Positions 1-12,345 of a stretch of 64,000 nucleotides of DNA are shown in pieces (the first letter of the stretch is position 1; each line of letters starts with the position of its first letter). Under the pieces are notes generated by a model that had not been told where the DNA came from, did no database searches, and saw nothing but the letters and a program-made list of their open reading frames with translations. Origin of the DNA: Tilletia caries (Eukaryota; Basidiomycota; Exobasidiomycetes; Tilletiales; Tilletiaceae). The translations under genes and the position numbers were made by a program. The stretch spans positions 667,501-731,500 of the forward strand of contig JALUTQ010000024.1 in assembly GCA_032718865.1 (NCBI GenBank), read 5' to 3'.

Positions 1-193
1 GGCACGAGGCTTGCTTGTGGCCTTGCTCAAGGGTCGGTGATGATGGCCCGTCGAGGGTCGTTCAACGACATCCCCGAAGTGGTTGAGGTGATTGATTGTA
101 TCGGAAGATGAGAAATGAGATCCAGTCCGTGGGTAGAAGAAAGGGGAGGCCAAGAAAGTCGCATCGCAGGCATTCTCATCAAGAGACTGCAAT

Positions 194-868
194 CTAGTGG
201 TTGGGGTGGTGGTTGGGGTTGAAGAAGTCCACGATGCCCTCGCCGATCTTGATGGTGGGGCTGACGTCGAAGTCGAAGCATCCGAGGAGGTCGAGGTTGA
301 TCAGGCCAGCCTTGGAGTAGTCGTGGCAAGAGGACTTGTGGACGGGCACGGGGCACGATGACTTGTGGGTACCGTGAGTACCGGCGGTACCAGGAGTGCC
401 GGGGGTACCAGGAGTGCCGGGCTTGCCGTGAACACCCTTGGAGCCAGGGGTGCCAGGAGTACCCTTGGTCCCTGGGTGGCCCTTGGTGCCGGAGGAGCGA
501 ACGACACCAGCGGTACCCTCACGACGGAAGATGTGGACCTTGGGGTTGACGTTGAACTTGCCGCAGCCGAAGAGGTTGAGGTTCAGGAAGCCAGCGCCGG
601 ACAGGCTCTTGCAGGCATCGTACTTCTTGTGCATGCCGTGAATACGCTCCATCTCGGCGCGGGCAGCGAATTCCGGCCCGGACTCGTCAGAGCGACGGAA
701 GAAGTCGATGACGGGGTCGACCTTGAAGCCGCCGCAGCCGAGGAGGCCAAGGTTGAGGAAACCACCGCCGGAGATGCTGTTGCATACATCGACCTTGGTG
801 GGTGCGCAGGCGGCGTTGGCAGCGGCGGCCGAGGCGATGAGGATGATGGCGCTGGTGAAGGACTTCAT
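194..868 (-). CDS. Collagen-like secreted cysteine-module protein, copy A
   Basis: Single-exon protein of 224 aa. It begins with a Lys-Ser then hydrophobic signal peptide ending near ANA-A. Mature parts seen: a first module with three Cys ending GFLNLGLLGC, an Arg-Arg pair in DFFRRSDE, a second module (DACKSL...NLFGC), a second Arg-Arg (IFRREGT), about 14 consecutive Gly-X-Y triplets rich in GTP and GTK, and a third module with three Cys ending NLDLLGC. Eight Cys in total. Arg-Arg pairs are typical Kex2 processing sites and Gly-X-Y repeats typically form collagen triple helices; processing and trimerisation here are inferred. Paralogues lie at 36055-37092 and 60612-61442. It sits inside an inverted segmental duplication but its reading frame is intact. 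Function unknown; a cell-surface or matrix role is the simplest guess. Confidence 0.85.
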   Translation of the reverse strand: MKSFTSAIILIASAAAANAACAPTKVDVCNSISGGGFLNLGLLGCGGFKVDPVIDFFRRSDESGPEFAARAEMERIHGMHKKYDACKSLSGAGFLNLNLFGCGKFNVNPKVHIFRREGTAGVVRSSGTKGHPGTKGTPGTPGSKGVHGKPGTPGTPGTPGTAGTHGTHKSSCPVPVHKSSCHDYSKAGLINLDLLGCFDFDVSPTIKIGEGIVDFFNPNHHPNH

Positions 869-1011
869 TTTGAGAAAGGGAAGGGAAGGAAAGCGAAGGA
901 GAAAAGACTGTGAGAGAGTGGGAGGGGAGAGAGGGCCTTAGGAGAGGATGGAGTGAGAGAGTGGGTGAGGGATAGGCAGGAAAAGAGAACGAGGGAGGAA
1001 TGGGACCCGCT

Positions 1012-1019
1012 TTTATAAG
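1012..1019 (-). promoter_or_regulatory. TATA box of collagen-like gene copy A
   Basis: The minus strand reads CATCTTATAAAAGCGGGTCCC about 145 bp before the start codon. The same block, with the upstream GTTCTAACCTCTAATCTC element, precedes the other two family members, so it is a conserved core promoter. Confidence 0.65.
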
Positions 1020-1169
1020 ATGCAGACCTGGGAGAAAGAACGTAAGCGGAGATTAGAGGTTAGAACGTTCCAAACCCAGCCGGACCAAGCGATGCCACCG
1101 AGAGTGCCCGACGTAGGAGAGACAGCCATAGCTCGGAACAGCTGGGAGGGTGTTGCGATTTTGAGACGA

Positions 1170-2193
1170 ATATAGACGGAGGCCCAACTGCCAGGATGTT
1201 CCTCGCTCGGACCCTCGTTCAGATAGCGTTGTTCCCTTCGAGCTCGGGCCTCAGCAAGAGTATATCCCCTAGCGGAGCTTTGCTGGTATTCGCACCCTTC
1301 CAAGGCTCGCTCAGCAGGCTACAGGGTCCCAAGGGAGTTCAGTCCAAGAGGTGCAGAGAATCTGTCGCATTGTGTTCATCATCGTTCATCAACGCATCTT
1401 TCTGACATCGAACTCACCGCATCCTCACTAAGGCTCGCACGGTCAGCGTGGCCTTTTGGATCCAGTTCCTCGGGTCGGAGGTGGTTTGAGCAGGCCCCGG
1501 CTCGTGTTAATATCCGCAATGAATAGCTGCGTCGACGCTAGGTCCCTCTCGAGACCTCCGACTAGATGCTGGAGGAACGTCTTTTGGTATCCAAGGTCAG
1601 ACCGGAAGTTGGCTTCCCGCATCCACTTCACTTTGAGGTATCGAATCCGCAACATCAGGCGCTTGCACTCCTCGACGTGGTGCTTTCGTAGTTGCGCAAT
1701 GCTCGAGAGATGGAACGTTTTGTTTTCGGCCGACGTAACCGACTCACTGCGTCCGGAGGATGGATCTTGCTTTCAAGGGGCTGTCCTGTCCCAATCTTGT
1801 GGTCGAAGCGTACCGACTGGGACCGCTCTTGTCTTGGTGGCATTGTCCTCAGCTCCTCCAATTGATTGATCCACCAGGTCCTGTGCTTCGTCCATCAGCC
1901 TGTTGTTCTCCTTTGTCAGATAGTCGATCTCGTCCTTGAGCTGGTCGGCTTCCACATGTTCGAGACGGGAGGTATACGACTGTCCTCTTGCAGCCGCTTA
2001 ACTTCTGCTTCGTCCACATGGCACATCGCCCGCTCTTGATGGTCGAGCTCTTTCTGAGTACTTCGACCACATCGTGATTGTCCCGGTCCGAAGCATGACG
2101 CCGTGCTTCGAATTGGTCCTTATCGGAACGAAGCGCTTCTAGCTCTCGTTCCACGCGATGCGTGGTTCGCTGTTGAGTATCGAGCTCTTTCCG
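1170..2193 (-). pseudogene. Decayed partial copy of the PACT-domain coiled-coil gene
   Basis: Minus-strand sequence closely matches 34030-35640 of the intact gene on the plus strand. Recognisable pieces are the RKELDTQQR coiled-coil repeat, the KENNRLMDEAQDLVDQ segment, the RSQSVRFDH segment and the PACT core (KWMREANFRSDLGYQK). The frame is broken several times. About 40 bp are lost within the coiled coil, a frameshift follows VDQ, and everything between the end of parental exon 1 and exon 3 (parental positions about 34555-35122, including all of exon 2) is missing. Intron 3 is retained with its splice sites, so this is a DNA-level duplicate and not a retrocopy. Homology stops abruptly near 2193, where the neighbouring glutathione S-transferase remnant begins. 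Confidence 0.85.
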
Positions 2194-2364
2194 AGGGTTG
2201 CGAGAAGAGACGCGGGTCCTGAACGCGTGCTCGATTCTGATGAGGAGAAGGAAGATGAGCACAGGAGCGAGGATGAAGGTGGGGGAGGAGGAGGAGAAGG
2301 GGAAGGGTCGGACCATGGAGACGGCCTGCGGATGGGCAGGATGGATTCATCTACATCTGAGCAC

Positions 2365-2971
2365 TCAGGGGTTCCTCCTGATGTGGTTGGACACGAAGGC
2401 CAACTTGGCCTTGGCCTGTGAAAGTAAAGCATTCGACGTTAGGAAAAGAGCAGGAGGGAGAACGCAATGTTGGGTCTGGGTCCCAAGAACTCACGTCGGG
2501 GTCGACCATTGCTGTGGTGATGCCGGAGTAGATGGATCGGACGAGGGGCTGGATGAGGTAGGGAGACCGGTTGGGGATAAGGGTGGGCAAGAACATACCC
2601 TCTTGATCAGGTACTCTGTCAGGGGGTGGAGGAACATCCAAAGTCAGCCTAGAAGCCTGGTGGCAAGTGAGCAACTATTCGATTCTCACCAACGATGGCC
2701 CCACTCTCAGCGATAGCCTTGCAAGGACAGCGAAAGACAGCTCCTTCAGCATCAGTTTCTTCTGTGATTACGTCGAACGCATCTTCCAACACCATAAACT
2801 CACCTTGCCATCGTCTTCAATCACAGGAGCCTTGCCGAGCGGATGGACATCGCGAAGACTGTTGGGCGCGCAAAAGTCTGCTCCGCGCTTGTGCTGGACA
2901 ATCTTGTACGGGATTTCGAGCTCTTCGAGCAGCCAGAGCCCTCGATGCGTTCGGCTTTGGGCGAGGTGGAG
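2365..2971 (-). pseudogene. Glutathione S-transferase remnant
   Basis: Exon-like pieces on the minus strand read as a fungal GST. 2804-2971 encodes the thioredoxin-fold domain (AQSRTHRGLWLLEELEIPYK and LRDVHPLGKAPVIEDDGK). 2690-2717 encodes AIAESGAIV and 2599-2615 EYLIKR, each with matching splice phase. 2365-2598 encodes EGMFLPTLI...LIQPLVRSIYSG and, after an intron, AKAKLAFVSNHIRRNP followed by a stop. Between EYLIKR and EGMFLP some 35 residues expected in the family are absent and the frame changes, across a GAG microhomology. The C-terminal helices after RRNP are missing, and the segmental duplication begins 170 bp further on. No start codon is evident upstream of the first exon. The broken state is read directly; the family assignment rests on these motifs. 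Confidence 0.7.
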
Positions 2972-3646
2972 CTGTAATGGAAGCGGTATGGGACAAGCTC
3001 GACGGAGTGGTCAGTGGATGGAGGTGGTCAGTGGAACGATGTCGAGTTGGACAGGGAAGTAGGCGTGAACGAGATCGGAAGGCACACAAGAGACGAAGTG
3101 TAGGAGGAGTATAGGCAGATGGATTGCAAATGGTAGGATAGGATATAGGAAAGGGAGTGGGAAAAAAAAGAGGGTACAATTCGATGCGCCTGATCAGAAA
3201 CCAGGCACAGTCCCCTCCGCTGAACCGTGGGAGCACGAAGCCACCCAAGCGGTCGACGGTTTGCAGCTCGTCCAAGGGCGACACAAGAGACCAAGGTCTC
3301 CGGGCCCAATCGTCACTGTCTCTGGGGTGCGCGCTGTGTCTTCATCGACTCAGGTGAAAAGAAGTGACCCACGATTGATCGTGTAAAACTCGGAAATGCA
3401 CTATATAAGTGATCTACAGAGTGTGGTCTGAGGGAGCAACTATGGATCAAGTGAACGGCAGTATTTATACTCTTCTCCTCGAGGACAGACCGGAAAAAAT
3501 TTTGTGCGGCTTCGAGAAGGGCATCGTTGCGCAACGATTTCGTGTCCCCATTCCCCAAGCAAGCAGCAAGCGACGACAGAAGAACCGCCCAGAAAAAAAT
3601 TGGAAGGCAGCAGGCGGGACGACAGTCGACAGCGACGAAGACAGGG

Positions 3647-3678
<32 letters not shown>

Positions 3679-3704
3679 AAGAATTTCCCTCATACACAGA
3701 CACG

Positions 3705-4928
3705 ATGGCCTCAGACGACGCGATTTGGGGGATCATTCGGCCGGGTGGAAACCACTGCTCGTTCCGCCTCGCCAGCACGACGCACTCCAACTTCTGCAGG
3801 AACGAGTACAACCTGACAGGCCTCTGCACCCGCCAGAGCTGCCCGCTCGCCAATGCCCGCTATGCCACCGTCCGCGAGCGCGAGGGCATCGTATATCTCT
3901 ACGTCAAGACGGCCGAACGAGCGCACTCCCCGGCGCGCATGTGGGAGCGTGTCCAGCTCAGTCGCAACTACTCCCGCGCTCTCGAGCAGATCGACAAGGA
4001 ACTCATCTACTGGCCCTCCTTCGTCGTCCACAAGTCTAAGCAGCGTCTCACCAAGATCACCCAGTACCTCATCAAGCTCCGCAAAATTGCACTCAAGGCT
4101 GAGGAACAGCCCGAACTCATCGGCGTGCGGAAGAAGGAGGAGCGCAGGGAGAAGACACGGGAGAGCAAGGCCATGCGGGCGGCCAAGCTCGAGAAGAGCA
4201 TCGAGAAGGAGCTGCTGGATCGACTGAAGAGCGGCGCGTACGGCGATGCGCCCCTCAACGTCAACGAGTCCGTCTGGAGCGAAGTCCTCGAGAGGAGGAG
4301 ACTGAAGGAGAGGGAAGGCATGGACGAGCTCGAGGCAGAGAAGGCCGACATGGAGGACGAGGACGAAGACATGCTGGAGGATGAGGAGGAGCAAGAGTGG
4401 GACGGGCTCGAGGATGAAGAAGGCGACGAGAACGGAGTCGGGAGACGCGAGTTTGTCAGTGATGACGACGATAGCGAGGATGAAGACATTGAGGACTTGG
4501 AGAACTACGAAACGGTGCGTACCTCATACCGCTCTCTCTCTCGAATCGGAAGGCGCGAAAGTTTGTTGACATCTTTCTTTTCTCATCACAGGGCTCAGAA
4601 GAGGATATGGAAGAGGACGACGAGTCGGAGGAAGATTCAGAGGAGGACGATGAGGACCATGAGGACCCAGCTTCCGCACGACAGCGTGGCAAGCGACCAC
4701 AGCCTCCCGCACGCCCCACAGCAAAGCCCAAACCAGGTCGCAAGGCAGCCAAGCCGAAAGGTGAGCTTCATTCTATTCCTCTGCGACTCTACTTCGCCCT
4801 GTTGCCTGCGACGATTTCACTTACTGATTCGCGTGATGTCCCCTTGTACCACAGCCGGTGCGAAGGTCGAAGTCGAGTACGAACGCGAGACAGAACCTCT
4901 TACTCGCGAACAGCTTGCGAACTGGTAG
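3705..4928 (+). CDS. MAK16: MAK16 ribosome biogenesis protein
   Basis: Three exons, 3705-4514, 4592-4760 and 4855-4928, with consistent phases (350 aa). The N-terminal L28e-like domain has [20 protein letters not shown], the cysteine-rich signature of Mak16, then [19 protein letters not shown] and the conserved [21 protein letters not shown] long Asp/Glu tract follows (about residues 220-310), then a Lys/Pro-rich segment and the family's invariant end [11 protein letters not shown]. Mak16 is a nucleolar factor needed for 60S subunit assembly. The start is the first ATG in frame with the domain; the frame is open further upstream but there it encodes a low-complexity Arg/Gln tract that includes an (ACGACA)-type repeat at 3643-3680. 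A TATATAAG lies at 3403. No defects seen. Confidence 0.96.
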   Translation: MASDDAIWGIIRPGGNHCSFRLASTTHSNFCRNEYNLTGLCTRQSCPLANARYATVREREGIVYLYVKTAERAHSPARMWERVQLSRNYSRALEQIDKELIYWPSFVVHKSKQRLTKITQYLIKLRKIALKAEEQPELIGVRKKEERREKTRESKAMRAAKLEKSIEKELLDRLKSGAYGDAPLNVNESVWSEVLERRRLKEREGMDELEAEKADMEDEDEDMLEDEEEQEWDGLEDEEGDENGVGRREFVSDDDDSEDEDIEDLENYETVRTSYRSLSRIGRRESLLTSFFSHHRAQKRIWKRTTSRRKIQRRTMRTMRTQLPHDSVASDHSLPHAPQQSPNQVARQPSRKVSFILFLCDSTSPCCLRRFHLLIRVMSPCTTAGAKVEVEYERETEPLTREQLANW

Positions 4929-5573
4929 AAAAAGGTGGCCGCTCGGTCTACTCTCCGATGTCGCGCGACTTCCTTCTCCAACGCCGACACCTTTCGCTCC
5001 TATCTTTGCTCTCCCTCTTCTTTCGCTCGCCTGTTCAAGATTTTTCACCTGGCATACCTTTTTCAATCGACCATCGCGTCCCTCTCCACCTCAGCACCGC
5101 TTCTAGCATCGCAAGTGAGACATATAATAACACGAGCCCGAGAGAAGAACCATGATGAGATTCGGAGGCTAGGCAAATAGAAGGAGGAGCCGCGAAGACG
5201 TGAAGAAGCTGGGGGAAGATAAGAGAGAATGGAGGGAAAAGCTGAGGGGAAAGAGAAGGGTTTCACAAGACCGGGGGGAAAGCGACAGAAACTTGAGGGA
5301 AAATATCGAGAGAAGTTGAAGCAGCGGACGATTGGGCGGCAACGGCGGGAGATGAGGTTATGGTAGAACAATACATAGATGAGCAAAAATGTCTGAGAAG
5401 TCTCGTGAATAGAGAGGGGGCGAGTTGAGGCCGAGACGCGCGAGAGGGGGGAAGACTGTTGGACAGTGGAAGAATGGTGGAGAGGGAGGAACCGATTTGA
5501 AGATGACCGAAGGAGGGAAGAGCAGGAGATGACAAGCCCCGCCTAGAGTAAAGGCTTTCCGATGCGAGCGGGC

Positions 5574-8500
5574 CTACACATTGCGCTGCTCGAGGTACGA
5601 TCGCTGTTGTTGTTGTTGTTGTTGTTGTTGTTGCTGCTCCTGCTGCTGCTGCTGCTGTTGTTGCGGTTGTTGTTGTGGTTGTTGTTGTTGATGGTGTTGA
5701 TGATTTGGCTGTTGCTGCTGTTGGTGTTGCTGTGGTGGCGGTTGTTGCTGTTGTGATGACAGCGGCGGTGGCTGCGAATGTGCGTGTTGTGATTTGCCCG
5801 TCCCGTACCCACCTCCATGCACATAATGCCCATAAGCACCATGCCCTTGCCCTTGCCCCTGGCCCTGGCCTTGGCCCTGCCCATACCCATAAGAATGTCC
5901 ATGTCCCTGCCCATGTGAATGCCCCTGTCCCTGTCCTTGTCCATGGCCATGACCATGGCCATGCACATCCATAACAGGTCGTTCCCGCTCCCTCGAAGGA
6001 GTCGAAGGAAGCGAGTTCAAAGGCGTCCTAGGCTGGTTCGGCGGTAGGGTCGCGCCAGGCAATGTCGAGCCGCCCAGGCCCAACGAGGACGACGACATGG
6101 GCATCGCGCCACCCCTGCTCAAGGACTGCCCCGGACCTGAACCTGAACCTTGCCCTGGGCCGTGACCGGTGCTTGAGGCGGGGCCGGGGCCGGGGCCAGA
6201 TCCAAAAGTACCGGACTGCATCATGTTGGGTGTCGATGGGCCTGTCGGGAGCCGTCCAGGTGGGCCGCTAGATGCCATGCCAGAGGAAGGTGGAGCACCC
6301 GACGGAGGGGCAGGCGGGACTACCGAGTACGATGACGGAGCATTCGGTGCCATCACAGGCCCGCCAAAAGAGCTCCTCCGCCCCTGCGAGCCCTCTAATG
6401 GGGGAGCTGAGCGCAAGTTCCCGTACGCACTAGGCGGCGGCGGCGGCTGATGACGTCCATTCGGGTCATCAACCGCCGATGCTGGCTGGGAGTACGACTG
6501 GTGCTGCCCTTGCGGACCTGGTCGGGCGTTGGCCGCATGCAGGTGAGTCTGATGGCGCGAACTGACCGTCTCGACGTGCAAACCGTCGCTCGCCCGAGCG
6601 GACATCGACACTTGGCCATGATGAGCTCGGAAAGCCGGTGCCGGATGAGGCATACCAGCTGTGCCCCCATTGGTGTTCGCTCTTCTCCGGGTGGCAAATC
6701 TCTCACACCTCTTGAGAATGTCTCGCGAAGTCAAGTCGGCCTGTGGGTTCAGCAGCTCGCGATCCTGCAGAATACCTTCGAGGTCCTCCGGAACCTATGA
6801 AGTGGTTCCATAGCAACGATGATCAGGCGGTCAGCTACCATGAAAAAAGGTTGAACGGATACGCGTGAACTCACCGTCCAGAAGTCATCTTGGTTGTCGA
6901 GCAACTGCATGATCGCCGCATTCGCCAAGAACGTCTCGTCCTTCGTCGGATCCGCACCCTTCGAGTACAGAATGTTGGGCCCCAGCACGAGTGCCAAATT
7001 CTGCAGATCCATCTTGGATCCCGTCTCCTCATCAACGTGCGAGAAGGAGGCGACCCACTTCAAGAAGACGAAGAGGACCTCCATCGTGTCTCGGTGGCCC
7101 TTGGGAAGGAGCATGGTGACCATGCGCAAGATTCGCAAGCGCTCCGTCTCCTCCAGTTCTGCGCCCAGAGCAACAATTTCGAGAGTCAGCAAGCACAATC
7201 CAGATATAGTCAAGAAGTCCCTAAACGCTTCAAGCAAATCGACTCACTTTGCGACGCGACGAACAACTTATGCAACTTGAACGTCAACAAAGGATCCGGC
7301 AACTCGCGCAACCACTTTTTCAACAACGCCGCCAGCTGTACCGGATTATCATCCAACAGGTTGACCTGGCTCGGATCCCGGTCCAGCGCCTCCGAGAGCT
7401 CCTTCAGCCGACGAATGTTGCCGTTCTTTCGGAAGATGCCCTCGACGGAGACGTCCATCTGCTTCATGGCTGAGATTATGTCGTCGATGAAGGAAGGCAC
7501 GCGCAGATGGGAGGCGGAAGCACCCAGTGTGGAATCAGCACCGTTGCGATCCACGAGAATTTCAAGAGGAATGCCAAAGACCCCTGAGTGACACCAAACG
7601 AGCAGAAGTCAGCGTACAATCCTTTTGTCCATGGGCTCGAAGTTTCGTCACTTGACTCACCCTTCTTCTTGACTTCCTTCTTCTTATCACCCCCCTTGAA
7701 AATCTTGCCCCAGAACGTATTCTTCCGCGTCTCAATAAACTCCAACAGATCATCCAACGCAATCATATCCTTCAGCGCCGACTGCTGCAAGACCATCACC
7801 GCCATGTGCTTGATAATGAACAGCTCCAACGCGCTCAACTCAGAGATGTGCCGCCCGTTGTTTGAGAGCGAGTGCGGTAGGCCGCGATGTTGCTCTGCTT
7901 CCAGAATGTGCGGGATGTCGGCCAGCGTGATGCCGTCCTCCGCCGAGGTGTCGCCTAGCGGGGCCCTATTGGCCCCGTCGTCCCCGGATGGCTCCCGCAT
8001 CGGTCCATCGTTGCGAATCCGTACGTCAGTGTTGTGTCGCGCAAACGCAGGTCGGATCGGCACGATCGAGCCTGGCTCCGTGGTTTGCGGCCCACCACCA
8101 TGTGGTATGCCTTGACCAGGTCCGGAATTGAGCTGCTGCTGTTGCTGTGGGTGCTGAGGGCGACGGCTCGGTGAGAGATCACGCTGCGGCTGCTGTTGGA
8201 TGGTAGACAGACCTCCCGTCGGGAGCGGCGGACGAACAATAGATGACTCTGACCGACGCGGAACACGCGGTTGCTCTTTGTCGACAGGCGAGGAGGACAA
8301 CCAGTTCTGTGACGGCGCGTTCGAAGTCTGCGGCGATCGCGGAACACCGCCATCTCCACCAGCTTTTGCGGCGTCCCCCGACGAAAGTCCCGAGCTGCCC
8401 ATAGCCGTCGGCGACGCCGTGGTCGGCTGTCGGCCCGAAGGACTCGCCATCACAGTAGAGATGTGCGGTACCCGGGCCTTCGTGGACACCTTCCTGTCCA

Positions 8501-11403
8501 GATTAACCGACTTCATCCGTTTGAAGTCGGCCGAGTCTCGATAGGCCTCATGCATCGGAATGTCACTACCATCCGCACCGCCCGCATATCCGCCGCCTTG
8601 CTGCTGCGACACCTCACCAGCAGCATTCAGCAACGGCTGCACACCACCGACCAGAGTCGGCGGGGACGGAGGCACGACTCCACGCTTCTTCAGCAACGCA
8701 AAGAGCCGGTTTAGTGCGACCCGGAGCAGGAACGCATACTGCTCCAACCTCGTCACCGCCTCGAACCCGACCTGACCCCGACCCATCGCGCACGTGGGGC
8801 AAAAGACCGAGTGCGCGATTGCCTTGCCGCCGGCGGCCGTAGAGGAGGACCCTGACGGAACGAGAGACAGCTGCGACAGTTGAGACCCGCTCCGGATGAT
8901 CTCGAGCACAAATTGAGCAGCAGGCACCGCTTCAGGGATACTACCACTCTCAGCCGTGGTTCCCTCAGCCGGCGGCGCAGTGACGGCGGCAGCTTCCACC
9001 TTACCAACCGTGCCCACCGCTCCCTTCCTCGTGACAACACTCGGATCCAACGCTGCTGGCCGCTCGCAACTGGTACACTTCAAACAACTCGCATGCCACC
9101 TCCGAGGCACTCCAAACCTGAAACAGTCCTCCTCGACCGTCTGCCCACACTGGACGCAGAGATCCGTCGCACTCTCGCCCGGCTCGGTCGACGTGCTCGA
9201 AGAACGCGTCGCGGCACGTGGCAGTGACTTGTAGCCGTACCATTTCCCGTTGGATGGTCCGAGCCCGGAAGCGCGCTTGGAAATTGTGTTCGGAGCTCCT
9301 TCGATCTTGGAGCCCGGTGTATCGCCGGACTTGACGAGCGCATCCGCAGCGGTAGGCGCAGCACCGCCGTTTGGACCGAACTTCTCTTCCCCAGATAACG
9401 TCCCCTCCCGAGCAAGGAATGCGAGCTGGCTGAGGAACCATTGAATCGCCGCGTGATTGTTAAAGTCGCGGTCGAGGCGGAGCGCACCAGAGAGAGCGAT
9501 GCGGATAAGGATCTTGAGGTAATGGGCCAGTCCTGTGACCAGGGAGAGCAACTCCTGAGTGATGTCCATCCGTCGTGCGCCTGTCTCCTGGGTGTGGGAG
9601 AGCAGGGAGAAGAAGTTGACAATCTTCTTGCACAGCATGCGTGCTTCGCGGATGTGCGAAATGCCTGCATGTATACACAAAATCGAAGGGGATGTTGAGC
9701 ATGCTGGAGGGTACAGATTTTGCGCGCGCAAAGGCAAAATCGAGGGCACTTACCTTTCGCGTGCTCTTTCCGAAACTCAACCTCGAGGTCATCGATGGCA
9801 GAGAAAAGAATCTCCACATGCAGAATGAACTTCTCCGCCATCTTCACACCATCAAGGTACCGGCCATGCGACACATGCCGGAGCATCTCCGAGATACACG
9901 CCGCGCTGCTCTCCTCAAATGCAGAGAGGACCGTCCAAATCCGGTATACCTGCTGCTCCATCTGCCGCTGTTTCTGCCGGAGCGTAGCGGGGGTCTCGCT
10001 CGTCTCTGCCTCAACTGCCTCGGCTGAGAGGGGCGGTTCGGGACGGGAGGTGGTCGTGGTCGCGACATTTTCTGGATTCGCAAAGGTTGCAGGGTCTCCG
10101 GATGCGGACGGGGAGAGAAGACCAGCAGTGGTTTCTGCATTGGTGTCATCACCTGCCCCGCCTGGGGTGTCTGACATGTTTGACTTAGTGGAGTCGGAAA
10201 TGGTGAGCTGTGTCGGGTGATGTTCATTGCTGCTTCCTTCCTTCGGTGTGGATCCCGTAGGGCATATTTTGATGTTCCAAAACTGAACAAGCAGAAGGAA
10301 TTGATGTGGTGAGAATGGATCCCGTGCGCGGGGATTGTGGGTTGATCTACCTCATTACGCGATAAGACAGAGACAAGAGACAAAAGAAGCTTTCACTCAC
10401 CTTGTGAATCATGTAGCACTCTGGATGCCAGTGCTCATCCACATTGTTGCGGTTGATCTCGACGAACTGCTTGAGGATGGCGGTGCGGCATCCAGTGCAC
10501 TTGATAGCAAAGCGTGTGGAGTAGTGGAAATGGCAGTATACGCGACTGTCATGCTCGTAATAGCTGTCGTGAGGCCCGAAGACGGTGGGACAGACCGAGC
10601 AGGTGAAGTGCTCGACGTGAAATTTCATGCCTGCGCCGGGAAGAGGGGAGAGCGATGTCAGTAATGCAGGGATGCGAGATGCGAAGGCTGAAGGAAAAGG
10701 GGAGGTACGTACCTAAGGCGGTGATGTAGCTGCCTCGTAAGGCGCATCCACACTTGGCACAGAGCAGATCAAGCCGTTTGAAGTAGTCGGTCTCGCAGAG
10801 CGGGAAGAGCTTGCTGCTGCTGGTGCTAGCGATTTGTTTGCCATCCCCCTTGTCCGCGGAAGATGCGGGGTCGACCATGTCGTCGGTTGCTGGGAAGAAC
10901 TTGGCTGCCACTATTTTCCCGCAATCGTGGCATCGGAAGCAGTCGAGGTGGTAGACTGCACCGAGAGCTCGTACGAACTGGCCTGTCATGGGTTCGTTGC
11001 AGTGTGCGCATCGTTGATCCCGCTTCGAGGAGTTGGAGGGGTATTGGCCAGTCATTCCCGCTGTTGCTGCTGGGCCCCGTGATGCTGCCGCTGCTGCCGA
11101 CTGCTGTGATAACGAGTTTGGTTTTGATGGTGATGCGCCTTGACCGTTGGGCTGCTGCTGCTGCTGTTGCTGCTGGTGATAATTTGATATTGTCGGCGTC
11201 GATGGTCCTGGTGTTGGCTGTGTTGGTGATCCGATGGTCGATGCTGCTGTGGAGATGTGTGATGACTGAGATTGCGCATGGGAAGCAGAGACAGCGGATG
11301 AGGAGGATAGCTGATGTTGATGCTGTTGCTGTTGCTGATGCTGTTGCTGGTGCTGGTGCTGGTGCTGGTGCTGGTGCTGACCAGCTGCTGTGTACCCGGA
11401 CAT
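5574..11403 (-). CDS. LRG1: LIM-domain Rho GTPase-activating protein (LRG1 type)
   Basis: Seven exons with matching phases: 10713-11403, 10401-10630, 9754-10282, 7661-9664, 7248-7583, 6875-7158 and 5574-6794; 1764 aa. Order of parts: Gln/His-rich N-terminus (1-100), LIM1 from CAHC at about 132 with an insert, LIM2 and LIM3 spanning the exon 1/2/3 junctions (EHFTCSVCPTVFGPHDSYYEH and KCTGCRTAILKQFVEINRNN), a helical region, a fourth divergent LIM-like finger (CVQCGQTVEEDCFRF), Ser/Pro-rich linker, and a RhoGAP domain at about 1150-1355 starting GVFGIPLEILV. The catalytic arginine finger is in EGIFRKNGNIRRL. The C-terminus is a Gly/His/Gln and polyQ tail encoded by a CAG/CAA tract (5600-5760). 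LRG1 family proteins switch off Rho1-type GTPases in cell-wall synthesis and polarity. Likely cytosolic and cortical. Confidence 0.94.
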
Positions 11404-12345
11404 GGTCGTGTGCGCGGTGTCTGAAGTCTGGCTTGCTTGCTGTGGGAGATGCGCGCGCGTGGCGACCTCTGTTATGCGCGCTGCCCGCCTTGCTGCCGCG
11501 TGCGTGAGTACTGCCTTGCGCTGTGAGGATGCGTGCGAGCTCGTGTGCGCTGCTGTTCACGTCGAGCTTCAGGCTTCAGGCCGAGGATGACACCGGCATT
11601 GATGTGTGTGTGCGGCTGGCTGGTTGGGTCGAGGAGGTGGGGGGAGGAGGTCCAAGACCCCGGTGAGACCACAGTGAGACTTCAACTTCCCCACCTTACT
11701 CCACCACACAACCACAGACGTTGGCGAACATAAGGTCGCTACCGAATCATCAACCGAAAGCTGTTGCGCGCATAAACGCTCGCGTGCTGCACTCTCTCGC
11801 CCCCCCAGCGCTATCCGTAGCATCAAAGGGAGCAGAGGCTAATACGCACCCCCTCTTTCGTGCCTTGGTGTGGAGCTTTGGGGTGGAGTGGTCATAGGGT
11901 CACAAAGGGTCACACATTCGTGGGGATTGAGATGGCATACTCCAGTGAGTGGGCGCAGGTCAGCAGTCATCCAGAACAGCAACACATCTTTCCGCGCGCT
12001 TCCGCTCCTCCCCCCTCCGCGCCCTGAGCGAGCGAGTGAAGCTGTGAAGTAGGATTCTGCGTCCTGCGGTTTCGTCTGCGGCAGTGCAGGCAAAGTGCGT
12101 CGTGTGTGAGATTCGATTTCCCGGCTTCTTCCCGCTCCAGATGAGGTAGCGTTAAGCGTACATACTACATAGCGCTTCTTCCTCTTGACTGCCACCACGC
12201 TGAGGAGTGAGAATAGGTCAGAGTCACTATGGGCCATGGCAGAAGGTGAAGGCAAGGATAAAGATTCAGGTTTGCCACACTCGGGCTTTTGTCCGAGCGC
12301 AGGCTGCTGTTGCATCCATCGAAGCATACATTTTGTGCGAGAGGA
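11404..12345. other. Intergenic: LRG1-type gene promoter and 5' leader
   Basis: No credible coding sequence. The stretch lies between the U2AF stop (12346) and the LRG1-type start (11403), both on the minus strand, so it must hold the LRG1-type promoter. A direct repeat GGGTCACA occurs twice near 11896-11915. Confidence 0.5.

Noticed and set aside
5562..5756. Plus-strand poly-leucine ORF
   Set aside because: It is the reverse reading of the CAG/CAA tract that encodes the polyQ tail of the LRG1-type protein.
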